52,375 bases of DNA from an uncultured Alistipes sp. (GCA_944321175.1 CALUKI010000013.1:1-52375), one strand, 5' to 3'. Shown: positions 34,113 to 43,804, numbered from the stretch's first letter. Translations and numbers: made by a program. The notes: generated from the letters alone by a model not told the origin.

Positions 34113-34988
34113 TCAAAGTGTTGCGAGTTTGTCGAGCGCCATGCCGATCATCCGTTTCACGAAAGGCTTGTAATCGGTGCAGGCATCCAGCGCGATGCGT
34201 TGTGCAATGATAGTGCAAATCGTTGCGGCGCGGTGTCCCATCAGGGATGCCAGCCCGGCCAGTGCCGAACCCTCCATCTCGAAGTTGGTGATGCGGCGGC
34301 CTTCGTATTCGAACGATTCGATCTTGGCGTTGAGCTGCGGATCGGCGGGTTCGAGACGCACCCAGCGGCCCTGCGGGGCATAGAACCCCGGTGCGGCGAT
34401 CGTGATGCCCTCACGGGTCGAATCCTTGAAGAGTTCGAAGAGCGTCGGATCGGCAACGGCGAAATAGGGCTTGGGCAGGAGATCGTTCCAGCCCGTATGT
34501 TTCATGAAGGCCTGTTCGTATTCAAGGTTGCAGACCTCGTTGCGGCCCTTGTAGTAGTTGAGCAGCCCGTCGAACCCGACCGACATGCGGGAGAAGACCG
34601 CTTCGCCGACCTTGATGTCCGGCTGAATGGCTCCCGACGTTCCCAGTCGCACGAGGGTCAGCCGGCGCAGTTGCGGTTTGACCTGACGCGTTGCGAAGTC
34701 GATATTTGCAAGGGCGTCGAGTTCCGTGACCGAGATGTCGATGTTTCCGATGCCGATACCGGTCGAGAGCACTGTCATGCGCTTGCCCTTGTAGCTGCCT
34801 GTGACGGTGTTGAACTCCCTGTTCGAGACGTTGCACTCCTGCCGCTCGAAGAACGACGCTACGAGCGCCACGCGCCCCGGATCACCCACCAGAATGACCG
34901 TGTCGGCCAGCTGTTCGGGATGCAGGTGCAGATGGAAAATGGTACCGTCATCATTGATGATCAACTCGGAAGATGGTATCGTTCGCAT
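34113..34988 (-). CDS. Nucleoside phosphorylase (uridine phosphorylase-like)
   Basis: 291 residues. Family motifs are ILVGDPGRVALVASFF (phosphate binding), LSTGIGIGNIDISVTELDAL, VRLGTSGAIQPDIKVGE and the nucleoside-binding FEMEGSALAGLASLMGH. It cleaves a ribonucleoside, most probably uridine, with phosphate. First gene of the run that continues 29 nt later with dnaN. Its transcript starts from the strong promoter at 35166-35196 and has a leader of about 170 nt with no recognised riboswitch. Confidence 0.88.
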   Translation of the reverse strand: MRTIPSSELIINDDGTIFHLHLHPEQLADTVILVGDPGRVALVASFFERQECNVSNREFNTVTGSYKGKRMTVLSTGIGIGNIDISVTELDALANIDFATRQVKPQLRRLTLVRLGTSGAIQPDIKVGEAVFSRMSVGFDGLLNYYKGRNEVCNLEYEQAFMKHTGWNDLLPKPYFAVADPTLFELFKDSTREGITIAAPGFYAPQGRWVRLEPADPQLNAKIESFEYEGRRITNFEMEGSALAGLASLMGHRAATICTIIAQRIALDACTDYKPFVKRMIGMALDKLATL

Positions 34989-35165
34989 AGTCTCCTGTAT
35001 TTGTCGGGGTTCCGCTTCGACCGGAACAGCGTGCGGGATCGGTCTCGCCCCCGTCCTTCGGCGGCATGGCCGGATGTGCGCATCTCCTTTCCTTTCGGAA
35101 CGCGATTCTTCTCCTGCGTCCTTCCTGTCGGTCCCGTCGCGGAATTACCCGTTTTATTATTAGGA

Positions 35166-35196
35166 CAAAGATACGCAAATTCAAAGAAAAACCAAA
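35166..35196 (-). promoter_or_regulatory. Strong promoter of the dnaN operon
   Basis: Minus strand TTTG (35196-35193), 19-nt spacer, TATCTTTG (35173-35166): full Bacteroidetes consensus. Confidence 0.85.
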
Positions 35197-35579
35197 CGCG
35201 GCCGCCAAGATTTTCATCTCCGCCTGCTCCGTTGGCGATGTGCCGCATGGCGGACGGTACGATCTGAGGCATGCTCCCGCATGCGGATTGCGTGGCGCTC
35301 GTTCCTCTTGAAATGGAAACGGTTCGGGGTTTGCGGCAGGAACACGGATCCGGTCCTGCCCTTCCCGCTTTGATCGCCGTTCGCCGGCTCTCTTCCGCCA
35401 TGTGCGGCCATATCCTGCGAAGGGGCCGGAGAGGTCTGGAGACATTGTCAATCCGTTGATTCTGAGAAGAGTCGTTGCACGGGAGCGGAATTCCTTTCCG
35501 GATCATTTGGCGAATCGCGTGAAAAACGGTACTTTTACTCTCCGAAAAACGGATAATTATCGATAAAACACGGAAAAAC
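35197..35579. other. 383-nt intergenic region between dnaN operon and glmM
   Basis: No gene is supported. Open frames exist on the minus strand but have low-complexity, arginine-rich translations and cross the promoter. A short palindromic hairpin (GCATGC-TCCC-GCATGC near 35272-35287) is present. The last 60 nt before glmM are AT-rich, with a weak TACTTTTA that may be its -7 box. Confidence 0.5.
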
Positions 35580-36974
35580 ATGACTCTTATCAAATCCATC
35601 TCAGGGATTCGCGGTACGATCGGGGGTGTGTCGGGGGATAACCTCACGCCTGTCGATATCGTGAAGTTCGCGACCGCCTATGTGCGCTTTCTTGCCGAAC
35701 GCCGGCCGGCGGCGGCCGGACGGTTGAAAATCGTCGTGGGACGGGATGCGCGGCTTTCGGGAGCGATGGTCAACGAGCTGATCGAAGGTACGCTGCTCGG
35801 CTGCGGCGCCGATGTCGTCAACGTCGGTCTCTGCACGACGCCCGGCACGGAACTGGCCGTAACGGCCCACAAGGCCGACGGCGGAATCATCATCACGGCG
35901 TCGCACAACCCGCGCCAGTGGAATGCGCTGAAACTGCTCAATGCCGACGGGGAGTTCCTTTCGGATGCCGAGGGCAAACGGGTGCTGGCGCTGGCTGAAG
36001 AGGAGGGCTTCGCCTACCCCGATGTCGATGGTCTGGGCCATGTCCTGTCACGCGAATCCTTCAACGCCGAACATATCCGGATGGTGCTGTCGCTGCCGCT
36101 GGTCGATGTCGGGGCGGTGCGCAAACGCCGTTTCCGCGTCGTGGTCGATGCCGTGAACTCCGTCGGCGGCGTCGTGATTCCCGAACTGTTGAGAGAGTTG
36201 GGTTGCGATGTCGTGGAGCTCAACTGCGAACCGACCGGAGAGTTTGCCCACAACCCCGAACCGCTGCCCGAAAACCTGACGGAAATTTCAAAGGCGATCG
36301 TCCGTGAAAAGGCCGATCTGGGGGTTGTGGTCGATCCCGATGTGGATCGTCTGGCCTTTGTGAGCGAGGACGGTTCGATGTTCGTCGAGGAATATACGCT
36401 GGTGGCCGTAGCCGATTATGTGCTGTCGTGCCGCAAGGGGGATACTGTCTCGAATCTCAGTTCGTCGCGGGCGCTGCGGGATGTGACCGAACGGCATGGC
36501 GGACACTACCATGCGTCGGCCGTCGGCGAGGTCAACGTCGTGGCGAAGATGAAGGAGGTGGGCGCCGTGATCGGCGGCGAAGGAAACGGCGGAGTGATCT
36601 ACCCCGAACTGCACTACGGCCGTGATGCGCTGGTCGGCGTGGCGCTCTTCCTGACCTATCTGGCCCGCACGGGATTGACGATGACGGCCCTGCGCGCCAC
36701 CTATCCCGCCTATTTCGCCTCGAAGAACAAAATTGCCCTGACGCCGGCCATCGACGTGGATAAAGTACTGCGTGATATGAAGGCTCGTTATGCCGGTGAA
36801 AAAGTGAATGATATCGATGGCGTGAAGATCGATTTTCCGGAGTGCTGGGTACACCTGCGCAAATCCAATACCGAGCCGATCATCCGAGTCTATACCGAAG
36901 CGAAATCGATGGCCGAGGCCGATGCGCTCGCTCAGCGTTTCATTGCGGAGATTCGGGAGATCTGCGGAATATGA
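35580..36974 (+). CDS. glmM: Phosphoglucosamine mutase
   Basis: 464 residues. The active-site serine loop is ITASHNPRQWN. Metal loop DPDVDRLAF, sugar-binding loop GGEGNGGVIYP and phosphate-binding SNTEPIIRVYTEA are all present. It converts glucosamine-6-phosphate to glucosamine-1-phosphate for UDP-GlcNAc synthesis. Other alpha-phosphohexomutases share this outline, so a phosphomannomutase activity cannot be excluded. The M20 dipeptidase follows after 113 nt. Confidence 0.88.
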   Translation: MTLIKSISGIRGTIGGVSGDNLTPVDIVKFATAYVRFLAERRPAAAGRLKIVVGRDARLSGAMVNELIEGTLLGCGADVVNVGLCTTPGTELAVTAHKADGGIIITASHNPRQWNALKLLNADGEFLSDAEGKRVLALAEEEGFAYPDVDGLGHVLSRESFNAEHIRMVLSLPLVDVGAVRKRRFRVVVDAVNSVGGVVIPELLRELGCDVVELNCEPTGEFAHNPEPLPENLTEISKAIVREKADLGVVVDPDVDRLAFVSEDGSMFVEEYTLVAVADYVLSCRKGDTVSNLSSSRALRDVTERHGGHYHASAVGEVNVVAKMKEVGAVIGGEGNGGVIYPELHYGRDALVGVALFLTYLARTGLTMTALRATYPAYFASKNKIALTPAIDVDKVLRDMKARYAGEKVNDIDGVKIDFPECWVHLRKSNTEPIIRVYTEAKSMAEADALAQRFIAEIREICGI

Positions 36975-37087
36975 TCGTCCGGCGGCGGGTCGGAGAGGCG
37001 GCTGTCTGGCAGAAGCGGCTTTTCAGCGAATTATGTCGTATGAATCCGCCGGATTCGAAAGTGAATGTTGAAAAAAGAACGTTAGTC

Positions 37088-38452
37088 ATGAAGGATGTAA
37101 AAGTTTATATAGAGGAGAATAAGAATCGGTTTCTCAGCGAATTGTTCGAGGTGTTGCGTATCCCGTCGATCAGTGCGCAGTCGGAGCACCATGACGATAT
37201 GATCCGCTGTGCCGAGCATCTTGCGGCGGCCCTTGTCAAGGCCGGCGCCGACCATGCCGAGGTGATGCCGACGGAGGGAAATCCCGTTGTCTTTGCCGAG
37301 AAGATCGTCGATCCCCGCGCCAAAACGGTGCTCGTTTATGGCCATTACGATGTCATGCCGGTCGATCCGCGCGAGGAGTGGACGACCGAACCTTTCGAAC
37401 CCGTCGTGCGCGACGGCCGCATCTGGGGACGCGGCGCCGACGATGACAAGGGGCAGTCGTTCATGCACGTCAAGGCCTTCGAGGCGATGTGCGCGACCGG
37501 AACGCTGCCCTGCAACGTGAAATTCATGCTCGAAGGCGAGGAGGAGATCGGTTCGCAGAGTCTTTACCGTTTCTGCCGCGAGAACCGCAAGCTGTTGAAA
37601 TCGGATGTCATCCTTGCTTCCGACACCTCGATGATCTCGATGGAGACCCCGTCGATTACCTGCGGGCTGCGCGGCCTGACCTACATGCAGGTCGAGGTGA
37701 CCGGTCCCGGCCACGACCTCCATTCGGGGCTCTTCGGCGGTGCCGTAGCCAATCCGGCCAATGTGCTGGCGCGGCTGGTGGCGTCACTGGTCGATGAGCA
37801 GGGACGTGTGACGGTTCCGGGATTTTACGACGACGTGCGGGAGCTCTCCGTCGCGGAGCGCCGGGCATTGAACAAGGCGCCGTTCAACCTTGCCGCCTAC
37901 AAACGTTCCGTGGGTGTGGGCGATGTCGCGGGTGAAACGGGCTATACGACGATGGAGCGGACGGGAATACGTCCGTCGCTCGATGTGAACGGCATTTGGG
38001 GCGGCTATACCGAAGAAGGGACGAAGACGATCATTCCCGCGCGTGCTTCGGCCAAAATTTCGATGCGGCTTGTGCCGAATCAGGATTTCCGGAAGATCGC
38101 CAAACTCTTCGAGAAGCATTTCCGTGCGATCGCGCCGCGCAGCGTGAAGGTGCGGGTCGAGTTCCTGCACGGCGGTGCACCCTATGTCTCGCCGACCGAT
38201 CTGCCGGCATACCGCGCTGCGGAACGGGCCGTCGAGGCAACTTTCGGGCGCAAGCCGCTGCCCTTCTATTCGGGCGGTTCGATCCCCATCGTCAGCGCCT
38301 TTGAGGAGATCCTCGGTGTGAAGTCGATTCTTCTGGGCTTCGGCCTGGCGCAGGATGCCATCCACTCGCCCAACGAAAGTTACGGGCTTGACCAGTTCTT
38401 TAGGGGGGTCGAGACCATTTCCTGTTTCTATCGTTATTTCTCCGAAATGTAA
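37088..38452 (+). CDS. M20 family dipeptidase
   Basis: 454 residues. Metal ligands appear in VYGHYDVMPVD, GRGADDDKGQ (bridging Asp) and EGEEEIGSQSL (catalytic Glu), and in the C-terminal part GFGLAQDAIHSPNESYG. A dimerisation domain lies in the middle (about 205-360). This is the CNDP/DapE-like di-zinc peptidase pattern; it acts on dipeptides or related amides in the cytoplasm. The start at 37088 gives MKDVKVYIEENKNRF; longer in-frame starts cover unrelated sequence from the end of glmM. Confidence 0.9.
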   Translation: MKDVKVYIEENKNRFLSELFEVLRIPSISAQSEHHDDMIRCAEHLAAALVKAGADHAEVMPTEGNPVVFAEKIVDPRAKTVLVYGHYDVMPVDPREEWTTEPFEPVVRDGRIWGRGADDDKGQSFMHVKAFEAMCATGTLPCNVKFMLEGEEEIGSQSLYRFCRENRKLLKSDVILASDTSMISMETPSITCGLRGLTYMQVEVTGPGHDLHSGLFGGAVANPANVLARLVASLVDEQGRVTVPGFYDDVRELSVAERRALNKAPFNLAAYKRSVGVGDVAGETGYTTMERTGIRPSLDVNGIWGGYTEEGTKTIIPARASAKISMRLVPNQDFRKIAKLFEKHFRAIAPRSVKVRVEFLHGGAPYVSPTDLPAYRAAERAVEATFGRKPLPFYSGGSIPIVSAFEEILGVKSILLGFGLAQDAIHSPNESYGLDQFFRGVETISCFYRYFSEM

Positions 38453-38504
38453 CGGGAGGGCCGCATCCGAAGGATCGGGACAATCCCCATCGTGTGCTGC
38501 TGTC

Positions 38505-38540
38505 AAAAAAAAGAGCGGGTGGAGAACCCGCTCTTTTTTC
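38505..38540 (+). terminator. Rho-independent terminator after dipeptidase
   Basis: AAAAAAGAGCGGGT (38507-38520) pairs with ACCCGCTCTTTTTT (38526-38539), loop GGAGA. Strong U run. Confidence 0.92.
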
Positions 38541-38555
38541 GTTCGGACATTTGCC

Positions 38556-38588
38556 GTTCGGCCCGACTGCCGGGCCGAACCTCTTTTT
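38556..38588 (+). terminator. Second tandem terminator
   Basis: GTTCGGCCC (38556-38564) pairs with GGGCCGAAC (38572-38580), followed by CTCTTTTT. It backs up the terminator 16 nt upstream. Confidence 0.75.
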
Positions 38589-38761
38589 ACCCGGCCGTAA
38601 GACGCCCGTGTTCTTGGCGCTTTACATCCGTTGTTCCCGATCCTGCGGTTTGCCGCGTGATGCACGGCGGTTCTGCCCGATCGGTTTTTGTTTGCGTGCC
38701 GCTCCTTCCGGCGCGGTCTCACGCGGACAGATGTCCGCCGTGTCCTGCCGGTCCTTTCCGC

Positions 38762-39730
38762 TTATTCCATGAAATTGCTGCGGATGTAGTCGGCGATCGT
38801 GAACTCCTTGTTCATCGGCGTGGAGTAGGTAAAACGCTCGTCGGTATCGACCATTGCCGGCAGCCCCTCGCCCACCATCCGTACAAGGAAATAACTGATG
38901 GCGTCACGGTAGTTGTTCATCGGTACGGTGGCCATTGCATGGTCGGCATTCTCGACCGAATAGAAGTAGTACGGCGACTTCATGCCGGCCAATTGCGCCG
39001 CAATGTATTTCGATCCGAAGATGCCGGCGGCGCCCAGCCGCAGCGCCCCGTAAGGCACGTTCGAGTCGGCGTCGCCGTGAAAGAGCATGACCGGTGCGGG
39101 AGCGTTCGCCCATTTCAGGTCGCCGCCCATATCGACAATGGCTCCCGCAAACGAGATCACACCCGCGTAGTTGAACGCATCGGGCAGCCTGGTGGTCAGC
39201 GGACTGCCGTTGGCGATCATGTAGGCGCCCTGAAGGACGGAGATAGCTCCGGCGCTCGATCCGCACGCGACGATGCGGTCGGCATCAATCCGCCATTCAT
39301 CCGCATGCGCAACGACATAACTCGTTGCATCGTAGAGATCCTCGACGGCCATCAATACGGCCTGCGGCAGCAACTGCGTAAAATTCTCCGGCGAGAGTTG
39401 GCCCGTTGCAAGCGGCTCCTTGAGCCCCAGCCGGTAGTCGATCGAAACGACCGTATAACCCAGCTCCTCGACCAGATAGTCGAAGAACGGCCGGTATTGC
39501 CCGGCATTGCGCGTGCCGTGCGTGAAGGCACCTCCGAAGAGGAAGATCAGGCAGGGCCGGCGGCTCTCCTTGTCCCATGCGGGCAGTGTATAGCGGTCCA
39601 TGCGGAGTGTGTCGCCCTCCTTGACCGCGTAATCGAACGTGTCGCACGCAACCGACGGCTTCTGTTGTCCCGACGAGTGGCAACATCCCGTGACGAGAAA
39701 TCCGAAAACAACTATCAGCAGATTTTTCAT
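38762..39730 (-). CDS. Alpha/beta-hydrolase lipoprotein (esterase)
   Basis: 322 residues with a lipoprotein signal (MKNLLIVVFGFLVTGC, Cys 16). The oxyanion motif FGGAFTHG, nucleophile ACGSSAGA, acid HGDADSNVP and histidine VENADHAM form a complete triad in the BD-FAE/lipase-like arrangement. It probably removes ester groups (for example acetyl or feruloyl) from glycans at the cell surface or in the periplasm; no polysaccharide-use genes adjoin it, so the substrate is open. Confidence 0.87.
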   Translation of the reverse strand: MKNLLIVVFGFLVTGCCHSSGQQKPSVACDTFDYAVKEGDTLRMDRYTLPAWDKESRRPCLIFLFGGAFTHGTRNAGQYRPFFDYLVEELGYTVVSIDYRLGLKEPLATGQLSPENFTQLLPQAVLMAVEDLYDATSYVVAHADEWRIDADRIVACGSSAGAISVLQGAYMIANGSPLTTRLPDAFNYAGVISFAGAIVDMGGDLKWANAPAPVMLFHGDADSNVPYGALRLGAAGIFGSKYIAAQLAGMKSPYYFYSVENADHAMATVPMNNYRDAISYFLVRMVGEGLPAMVDTDERFTYSTPMNKEFTIADYIRSNFME

Positions 39731-39827
39731 TTTATTGATATTTTTGTTGTTGCACAGATTAATTCAATTGGTGATTGAAACGTTTTTCGGGTTCGGCGGA
39801 GGATTCGAAGTCTCCGAAAGGCTTGCT

Positions 39828-40511
39828 TTACATCATCTCTTCGTAGGCGTACTGCACGGCCCGGTTGAGCTGTTGCACGAAAGGCGTCGTCTTGCGGAAC
39901 TCAGCCAGCGTGCGTTCCAGCAGATCGCCGCCGCAGAGAAAGTCGTCCCCGAAGGTGCGGCACAGCGCAACCTCCTTGAGGCGCAGCCATTCGTCAACCG
40001 CCGTTCCCGTCGGAAATCCCGCCGGCGTGCGGCGCAGCATCTCCGAACGGTCCAATTCGAAACCTTCGGCCCGACGGATGTTCTCCTCAAATTCCGCGCC
40101 ATTGTCCAGAATCTCCTCGCGCACACTTCGCAACACGGTGGGATGCGGCAGATGCAGCCCGGCAAAAAGCAGATGCCCTTCCGTCAATCCGTCCGACGGG
40201 TCTCCCTCCAAATGGAAATAATAACCGGCGTATCCGGCCTTTTTGCCGTGCGGGGCGATGAAGATCCCCAGCCATGTTTTGTAGGGCGATTTGTCGGGGC
40301 TGAACCGGATGTCGCGGTAGATGCGATAGGTGCAGTCCTTTACGCTCAAGCCCCTGACGGCCGGATCGAACGCGGCGATCCCTTCGATCAGCCCTTCGGC
40401 AAAGATGTGCACACGCTCCTGCAGTTGCAGCCATTCGGCCTTGTGTGCCTCGAACCACGAACGGTTGTTGTGGCCATGCAGGCGGCGCAGAAAATCGACA
40501 ACTTCTCTCAT
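39828..40511 (-). CDS. DUF2461 family protein
   Basis: 227 residues. It follows the DUF2461 (TIGR02453) pattern: FLRRLHGHNNRSWFEAHKAEW at the N-terminus, then YRIYRDIRFSPDKSPYKTWLGIFI and GYYFHLE. No signal peptide. Function unknown. It lies 97 nt upstream of the esterase start in transcription order and 194 nt downstream of glyA. Confidence 0.85.
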   Translation of the reverse strand: MREVVDFLRRLHGHNNRSWFEAHKAEWLQLQERVHIFAEGLIEGIAAFDPAVRGLSVKDCTYRIYRDIRFSPDKSPYKTWLGIFIAPHGKKAGYAGYYFHLEGDPSDGLTEGHLLFAGLHLPHPTVLRSVREEILDNGAEFEENIRRAEGFELDRSEMLRRTPAGFPTGTAVDEWLRLKEVALCRTFGDDFLCGGDLLERTLAEFRKTTPFVQQLNRAVQYAYEEMM

Positions 40512-40595
40512 CGTTTTGCGGATTTTGGTGTGGAATTATTTGCACGGGACGCTCATGGAGCAGCAGAGGGAGCCCTTCCCGCTCAACTTCAAGTT

Positions 40596-40604
40596 CCCCC
40601 CCCC
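40596..40604. repeat. Poly-C tract (9) between glyA and DUF2461
   Basis: Nine C on the plus strand in the gap 40512-40705. It lies 85 nt upstream of the DUF2461 start. Confidence 0.9.
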
Positions 40605-40633
40605 ATTGTGGAACAGTTGCGGCCCATTTGCAA

Positions 40634-40657
40634 CAGGGAGGGCTTATGCACCCTCCC
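40634..40657 (-). terminator. Possible terminator after glyA
   Basis: AGGGAGGG / CCCTCCCT, an 8-bp stem with an 8-nt loop, 48 nt past the glyA stop. The U run is poor (TGTTGC on the minus strand), so confidence is low. Confidence 0.45.
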
Positions 40658-40705
40658 TTATTGCTGTCGGGCTTGCCTTGCTTCCGCTCCCGACGCGTCG
40701 CAGGC

Positions 40706-41986
40706 CTACCACGCGAAAAGCGGATATTGCGACATCAAGGCGTTGACCTCCTTGCGGACGGCGGCGATGTTGGATTCGTTCTCCGGATTCTGCAGCACGC
40801 GGTCGATCAGCGATACGATGTAATCCATCTGATCCTCCTTCAGTCCGCGCGTGGTGATGGCCGGCGTGCCGAAACGCAGTCCCGATGTCTGGAATGCCGA
40901 CCGGCTGTCGAACGGCACCATGTTCTTGTTGGTCGTGATGTCGGCCGCAACAAGGCATTTCTCGGCCAGCTTGCCGGTCAGTTCGGGGAATTTCGTGCGC
41001 AGATCGACCAGCATCAGGTGGTTGTCCGTACCGCCCGATACGATCTTGTATCCGCGGGCGATGAACGCCGCAGCCATTGCCCTGGCGTTTTTCTGCACCT
41101 GAGCCTGATACTCCTTGTAGCCCGGCTCCAGCGCTTCGCCGAAAGCTACGGCCTTGGCGGCGATGACATGCTCCAGCGGCCCGCCCTGAATGCCGGGGAA
41201 GACGGCCGAATTGAGCAGCTGCGACATCCGTTTTACGACGCCTTTGGGTGTCGTGTAACCCCATGGGTTGTCGAAATCCTTCCCCATGAGGATGATGCCG
41301 CCGCGCGGCCCGCGTAGCGTCTTGTGGGTCGTCGATGTCACGATGTGGGCGTATTTTACCGGATTGTCGAGCAGCCCTGCCGCAATCAGTCCCGCCGTAT
41401 GCGCCATGTCTACCATCAGGATCGCTCCGATCCTGTCGGCAATCTCGCGCATGCGCCTGTAATCCCATTCGCGCGAATAGGCCGATGCTCCGCCGATAAT
41501 CAGTTTCGGCTTGTACTCCAACGCCTTGCGCTCCATGTCGTCGTAGTCGATCGTTCCCGTCTGTTCGTTGAGCCGGTACCCCACAGCGTGGAAGTACATG
41601 CCCGACATGTTGACGGCCGAACCGTGCGAGAGGTGCCCGCCATGCGCCAGATCAAGCCCCATGAAGGTGTCGCCCGGCTTCAGCACCGCAAAAAAAACGG
41701 CCATGTTGGCCTGCGCACCGGAGTGCGGCTGCACATTGGCGTATTCCGCGCCGTAAAGCCGGCAGACACGCTCGATGGCCAGCGTTTCGACCTGGTCGAC
41801 AACTTCGCATCCTCCGTAATAACGGGCTCCGGGGTATCCCTCGGCGTATTTGTTGGTCAATACCGACCCCATCGCCTCCATAACCTGATCGCTGACGTAA
41901 TTCTCCGATGCGATCAATTCGATGCCTTCCGTCTGGCGCCTGCGCTCCGCGCCGATCAGATCGAAAATCCGTGAATCCTTTTTCAT
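40706..41986 (-). CDS. glyA: Serine hydroxymethyltransferase
   Basis: 426 residues, the usual bacterial length. Motifs include [51 protein letters not shown] and the PLP-lysine segment [14 protein letters not shown]. It interconverts serine and glycine while charging tetrahydrofolate with one-carbon units. Divergent from fabG. Confidence 0.97.
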   Translation of the reverse strand: MKKDSRIFDLIGAERRRQTEGIELIASENYVSDQVMEAMGSVLTNKYAEGYPGARYYGGCEVVDQVETLAIERVCRLYGAEYANVQPHSGAQANMAVFFAVLKPGDTFMGLDLAHGGHLSHGSAVNMSGMYFHAVGYRLNEQTGTIDYDDMERKALEYKPKLIIGGASAYSREWDYRRMREIADRIGAILMVDMAHTAGLIAAGLLDNPVKYAHIVTSTTHKTLRGPRGGIILMGKDFDNPWGYTTPKGVVKRMSQLLNSAVFPGIQGGPLEHVIAAKAVAFGEALEPGYKEYQAQVQKNARAMAAAFIARGYKIVSGGTDNHLMLVDLRTKFPELTGKLAEKCLVAADITTNKNMVPFDSRSAFQTSGLRFGTPAITTRGLKEDQMDYIVSLIDRVLQNPENESNIAAVRKEVNALMSQYPLFAW

Positions 41987-42014
41987 AACTCTGCTTTATG
42001 CGTGATTTGCTGCG

Positions 42015-42022
42015 TAAAGATA
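42015..42022 (-). promoter_or_regulatory. Possible glyA promoter -7 box
   Basis: Minus strand TATCTTTA, one mismatch to TAnnTTTG, 28 nt before the ATG. Confidence 0.45.
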
Positions 42023-42042
42023 CATATTCCGAATTATTTTAC

Positions 42043-42050
42043 TACCTTTG
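42043..42050 (+). promoter_or_regulatory. Promoter -7 box of fabG
   Basis: TACCTTTG, matching TAnnTTTG, 44 nt before the ATG at 42095. It lies back to back with the glyA box. Confidence 0.6.
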
Positions 42051-42094
42051 TCAACGGAATTTTTATCAACAACACGATAACAATCGCAAACGAA

Positions 42095-42841
42095 ATGAAA
42101 TTACTCGAAGGAAAAGTCGCCCTCGTAACGGGCGCCGCACGCGGCATCGGAAAAGCCATCGCCCTGCAATTCGCCAAGGAGGGTGCAAATATCGCATTCA
42201 CCGATCTGGTCATCGATGAGAAAGGCAAGGCTACCGAAGCCGAAATCGCGGCTTTGGGCGTGAAATGCAAGGGCTACGCATCGAATGCCGCCGACTTCGA
42301 ACAGACGCACGAAGTCGTAAAACAGATCGTCGAAGAGTTCGGGACGATCGATATTCTGGTCAATAATGCCGGCATTACGAAGGACGGCCTCATGATGCGC
42401 ATGTCCGAGGCGCAGTGGGATGCCGTACTGACGGTGAACCTCAAATCGGCATTCAACTTTATCCATGCCGTCGTGCCCGTCATGGCCCGCCAGCGCTCCG
42501 GCTCGATCATCAACATGTCGTCGGTTGTCGGCGTCAGCGGCAATGCCGGACAGTGCAACTACTCCGCTTCGAAGGCCGGTATGATCGGCCTGGCAAAGTC
42601 GATCGCCAAGGAGATGGGGCCGCGCGGCATCCGTGCGAACTGCATCGCCCCCGGATTCATCATCACCGACATGACCGACAAGCTCCCCGATGAGGTCAAA
42701 GAGGGCTGGTACAAGCAGATCCCCCTGCGACGCGGCGGTACGCCGGAGGATGTGGCGAAGGTCGCCCTGTTCCTCGCGTCGGACCTCTCGTCGTATGTCA
42801 GCGGTCAGGTCATCCACTGCTGCGGCGCGATGAATTGCTAA
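42095..42841 (+). CDS. fabG: 3-oxoacyl-[acyl-carrier-protein] reductase
   Basis: 248 residues, the standard FabG length. The cofactor loop is VTGAARGIGKA, followed by NNAGITKDGLMMRM, the Ser of NMSSVVG, and YSASKAG (catalytic Tyr and Lys). It reduces 3-oxoacyl-ACP with NADPH in fatty-acid synthesis. The C-terminus reads VIHCCGAMNC instead of the common VDGGM, with three cysteines. The start at 42095 is the family N-terminus (MKLLEGKVALVTG); a longer frame from 42002 crosses the promoter. Confidence 0.93.
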   Translation: MKLLEGKVALVTGAARGIGKAIALQFAKEGANIAFTDLVIDEKGKATEAEIAALGVKCKGYASNAADFEQTHEVVKQIVEEFGTIDILVNNAGITKDGLMMRMSEAQWDAVLTVNLKSAFNFIHAVVPVMARQRSGSIINMSSVVGVSGNAGQCNYSASKAGMIGLAKSIAKEMGPRGIRANCIAPGFIITDMTDKLPDEVKEGWYKQIPLRRGGTPEDVAKVALFLASDLSSYVSGQVIHCCGAMNC

Positions 42842-42863
42842 ATTCGATCCGGAATTCACGAAG

Positions 42864-42908
42864 CAGACGAGGTGGCGGACCTGCAGGTCTTCACCCCGTC
42901 TGTTTTTA
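42864..42908 (+). terminator. Rho-independent terminator after fabG
   Basis: CAGACGAGGTG (42864-42874) pairs with CACCCCGTCTG (42892-42902) with one mismatch, enclosing an inner CCTGCAGG palindrome, followed by TTTTTAAT. Confidence 0.75.
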
Positions 42909-42922
42909 ATAATATCTATGGT

Positions 42923-43804
42923 ATGAAACGTCTTTCACTGCTTGTCGTATTGCTGGCGGGCACCATCCCGACCGTTGCGGCCCAGCCCTATGAAGTGGCC
43001 AACCCCGATGCCCGGACGTTGGGATTCGGCGGTATCGAGACGGTAACGACCGCCGATGCCTACAGCGTCTTCAACAACCCTTCGGCAATGCTTTTCGGCC
43101 GTCAGAAGGCGCAGGCGGCGACCTCGTTCTTCACGCTCAATGACAAAACCTCCTATTCGGCGGCGGGATATTACAAATTCAACCAGCAGCACGCCTTGGC
43201 CGCCGGTTGGGCAACATACGATTTTGATCCCGCCAGAAAAAACAAGGCCGTGTCGCTGGCATACTCCTATCGTCTGAATGAGCGGGCGGCCTTGGGCCTG
43301 ACGGCCGATTATGCGCGCTTTGTGCGCCTGCAAACCGGAAATGCGCTCTCTGCAACCGTTTCGGCGCAGGCCGTTGTCCCGTTTGACGGCCAAACGGATT
43401 ATTCGGCCTTGCGGCTGGGTGCGAAACTGTCGGGAATCGGCGGATTCCTGGATGGCCCGGCCGGAATGAAACTTCCCGTCGCCTTTGCCGTCGGAGCCGC
43501 TTATGAACGCTTCTTCAGCGATGCACATGCGTTGACCGTTGCCGGAGAGTGCCGGTATGCCTTCTCACCGAATACGGCTCGCGGGGTCGAGGGCGGAATC
43601 GCCCTGGAATACAGCCTCATGCAGCTGCTCCAGTTCCGTGTGGGGTATCATGGCGGCGGAGAGAGACTCTATTTCCCCAATTATTTCGCAATGGGTATCG
43701 GCGTACGCTTCATGCACTTGTGTTTCGATGCGGGATACGCCATCGCTGAAAAAGGATCGCCGATGCGCAACGCCTGCTCGCTGACTGTCGGTTTGGATTT
43801 CTGA
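42923..43804 (+). CDS. PorV/PorQ-like outer membrane beta-barrel protein
   Basis: 293 residues. A signal peptide (MKRLSLLVVLLAGTIPTVAAQ) is followed by NPDARTLGFGGIETVTTADAYSVFNNPSAM, the FadL/PorV-type N-terminus. Repeated beta-strands end in LTVGLDF. PorV-type proteins belong to or resemble parts of type IX secretion, but no other secretion gene is here, so it may simply be an orphan barrel. It lies just beyond the fabG terminator, with a weak promoter-like region within 42903-42922. Confidence 0.75.
   Translation: MKRLSLLVVLLAGTIPTVAAQPYEVANPDARTLGFGGIETVTTADAYSVFNNPSAMLFGRQKAQAATSFFTLNDKTSYSAAGYYKFNQQHALAAGWATYDFDPARKNKAVSLAYSYRLNERAALGLTADYARFVRLQTGNALSATVSAQAVVPFDGQTDYSALRLGAKLSGIGGFLDGPAGMKLPVAFAVGAAYERFFSDAHALTVAGECRYAFSPNTARGVEGGIALEYSLMQLLQFRVGYHGGGERLYFPNYFAMGIGVRFMHLCFDAGYAIAEKGSPMRNACSLTVGLDF

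Noticed and set aside
34989..35165. Riboswitch in the leader of the dnaN operon
   Set aside because: No conserved riboswitch core, ligand-binding junction or terminator was recognised in about 170 nt.
34951..35647. Open frames of up to 228 codons on the minus strand upstream of the nucleoside phosphorylase
   Set aside because: They run across the strong promoter at 35166-35196 and into glmM, and their translations are arginine/proline-rich without a recognisable fold.
39736..39748. TATTTTTG on the plus strand between the esterase and DUF2461 genes
   Set aside because: It points toward DNA with genes only on the other strand; no plus-strand gene follows.
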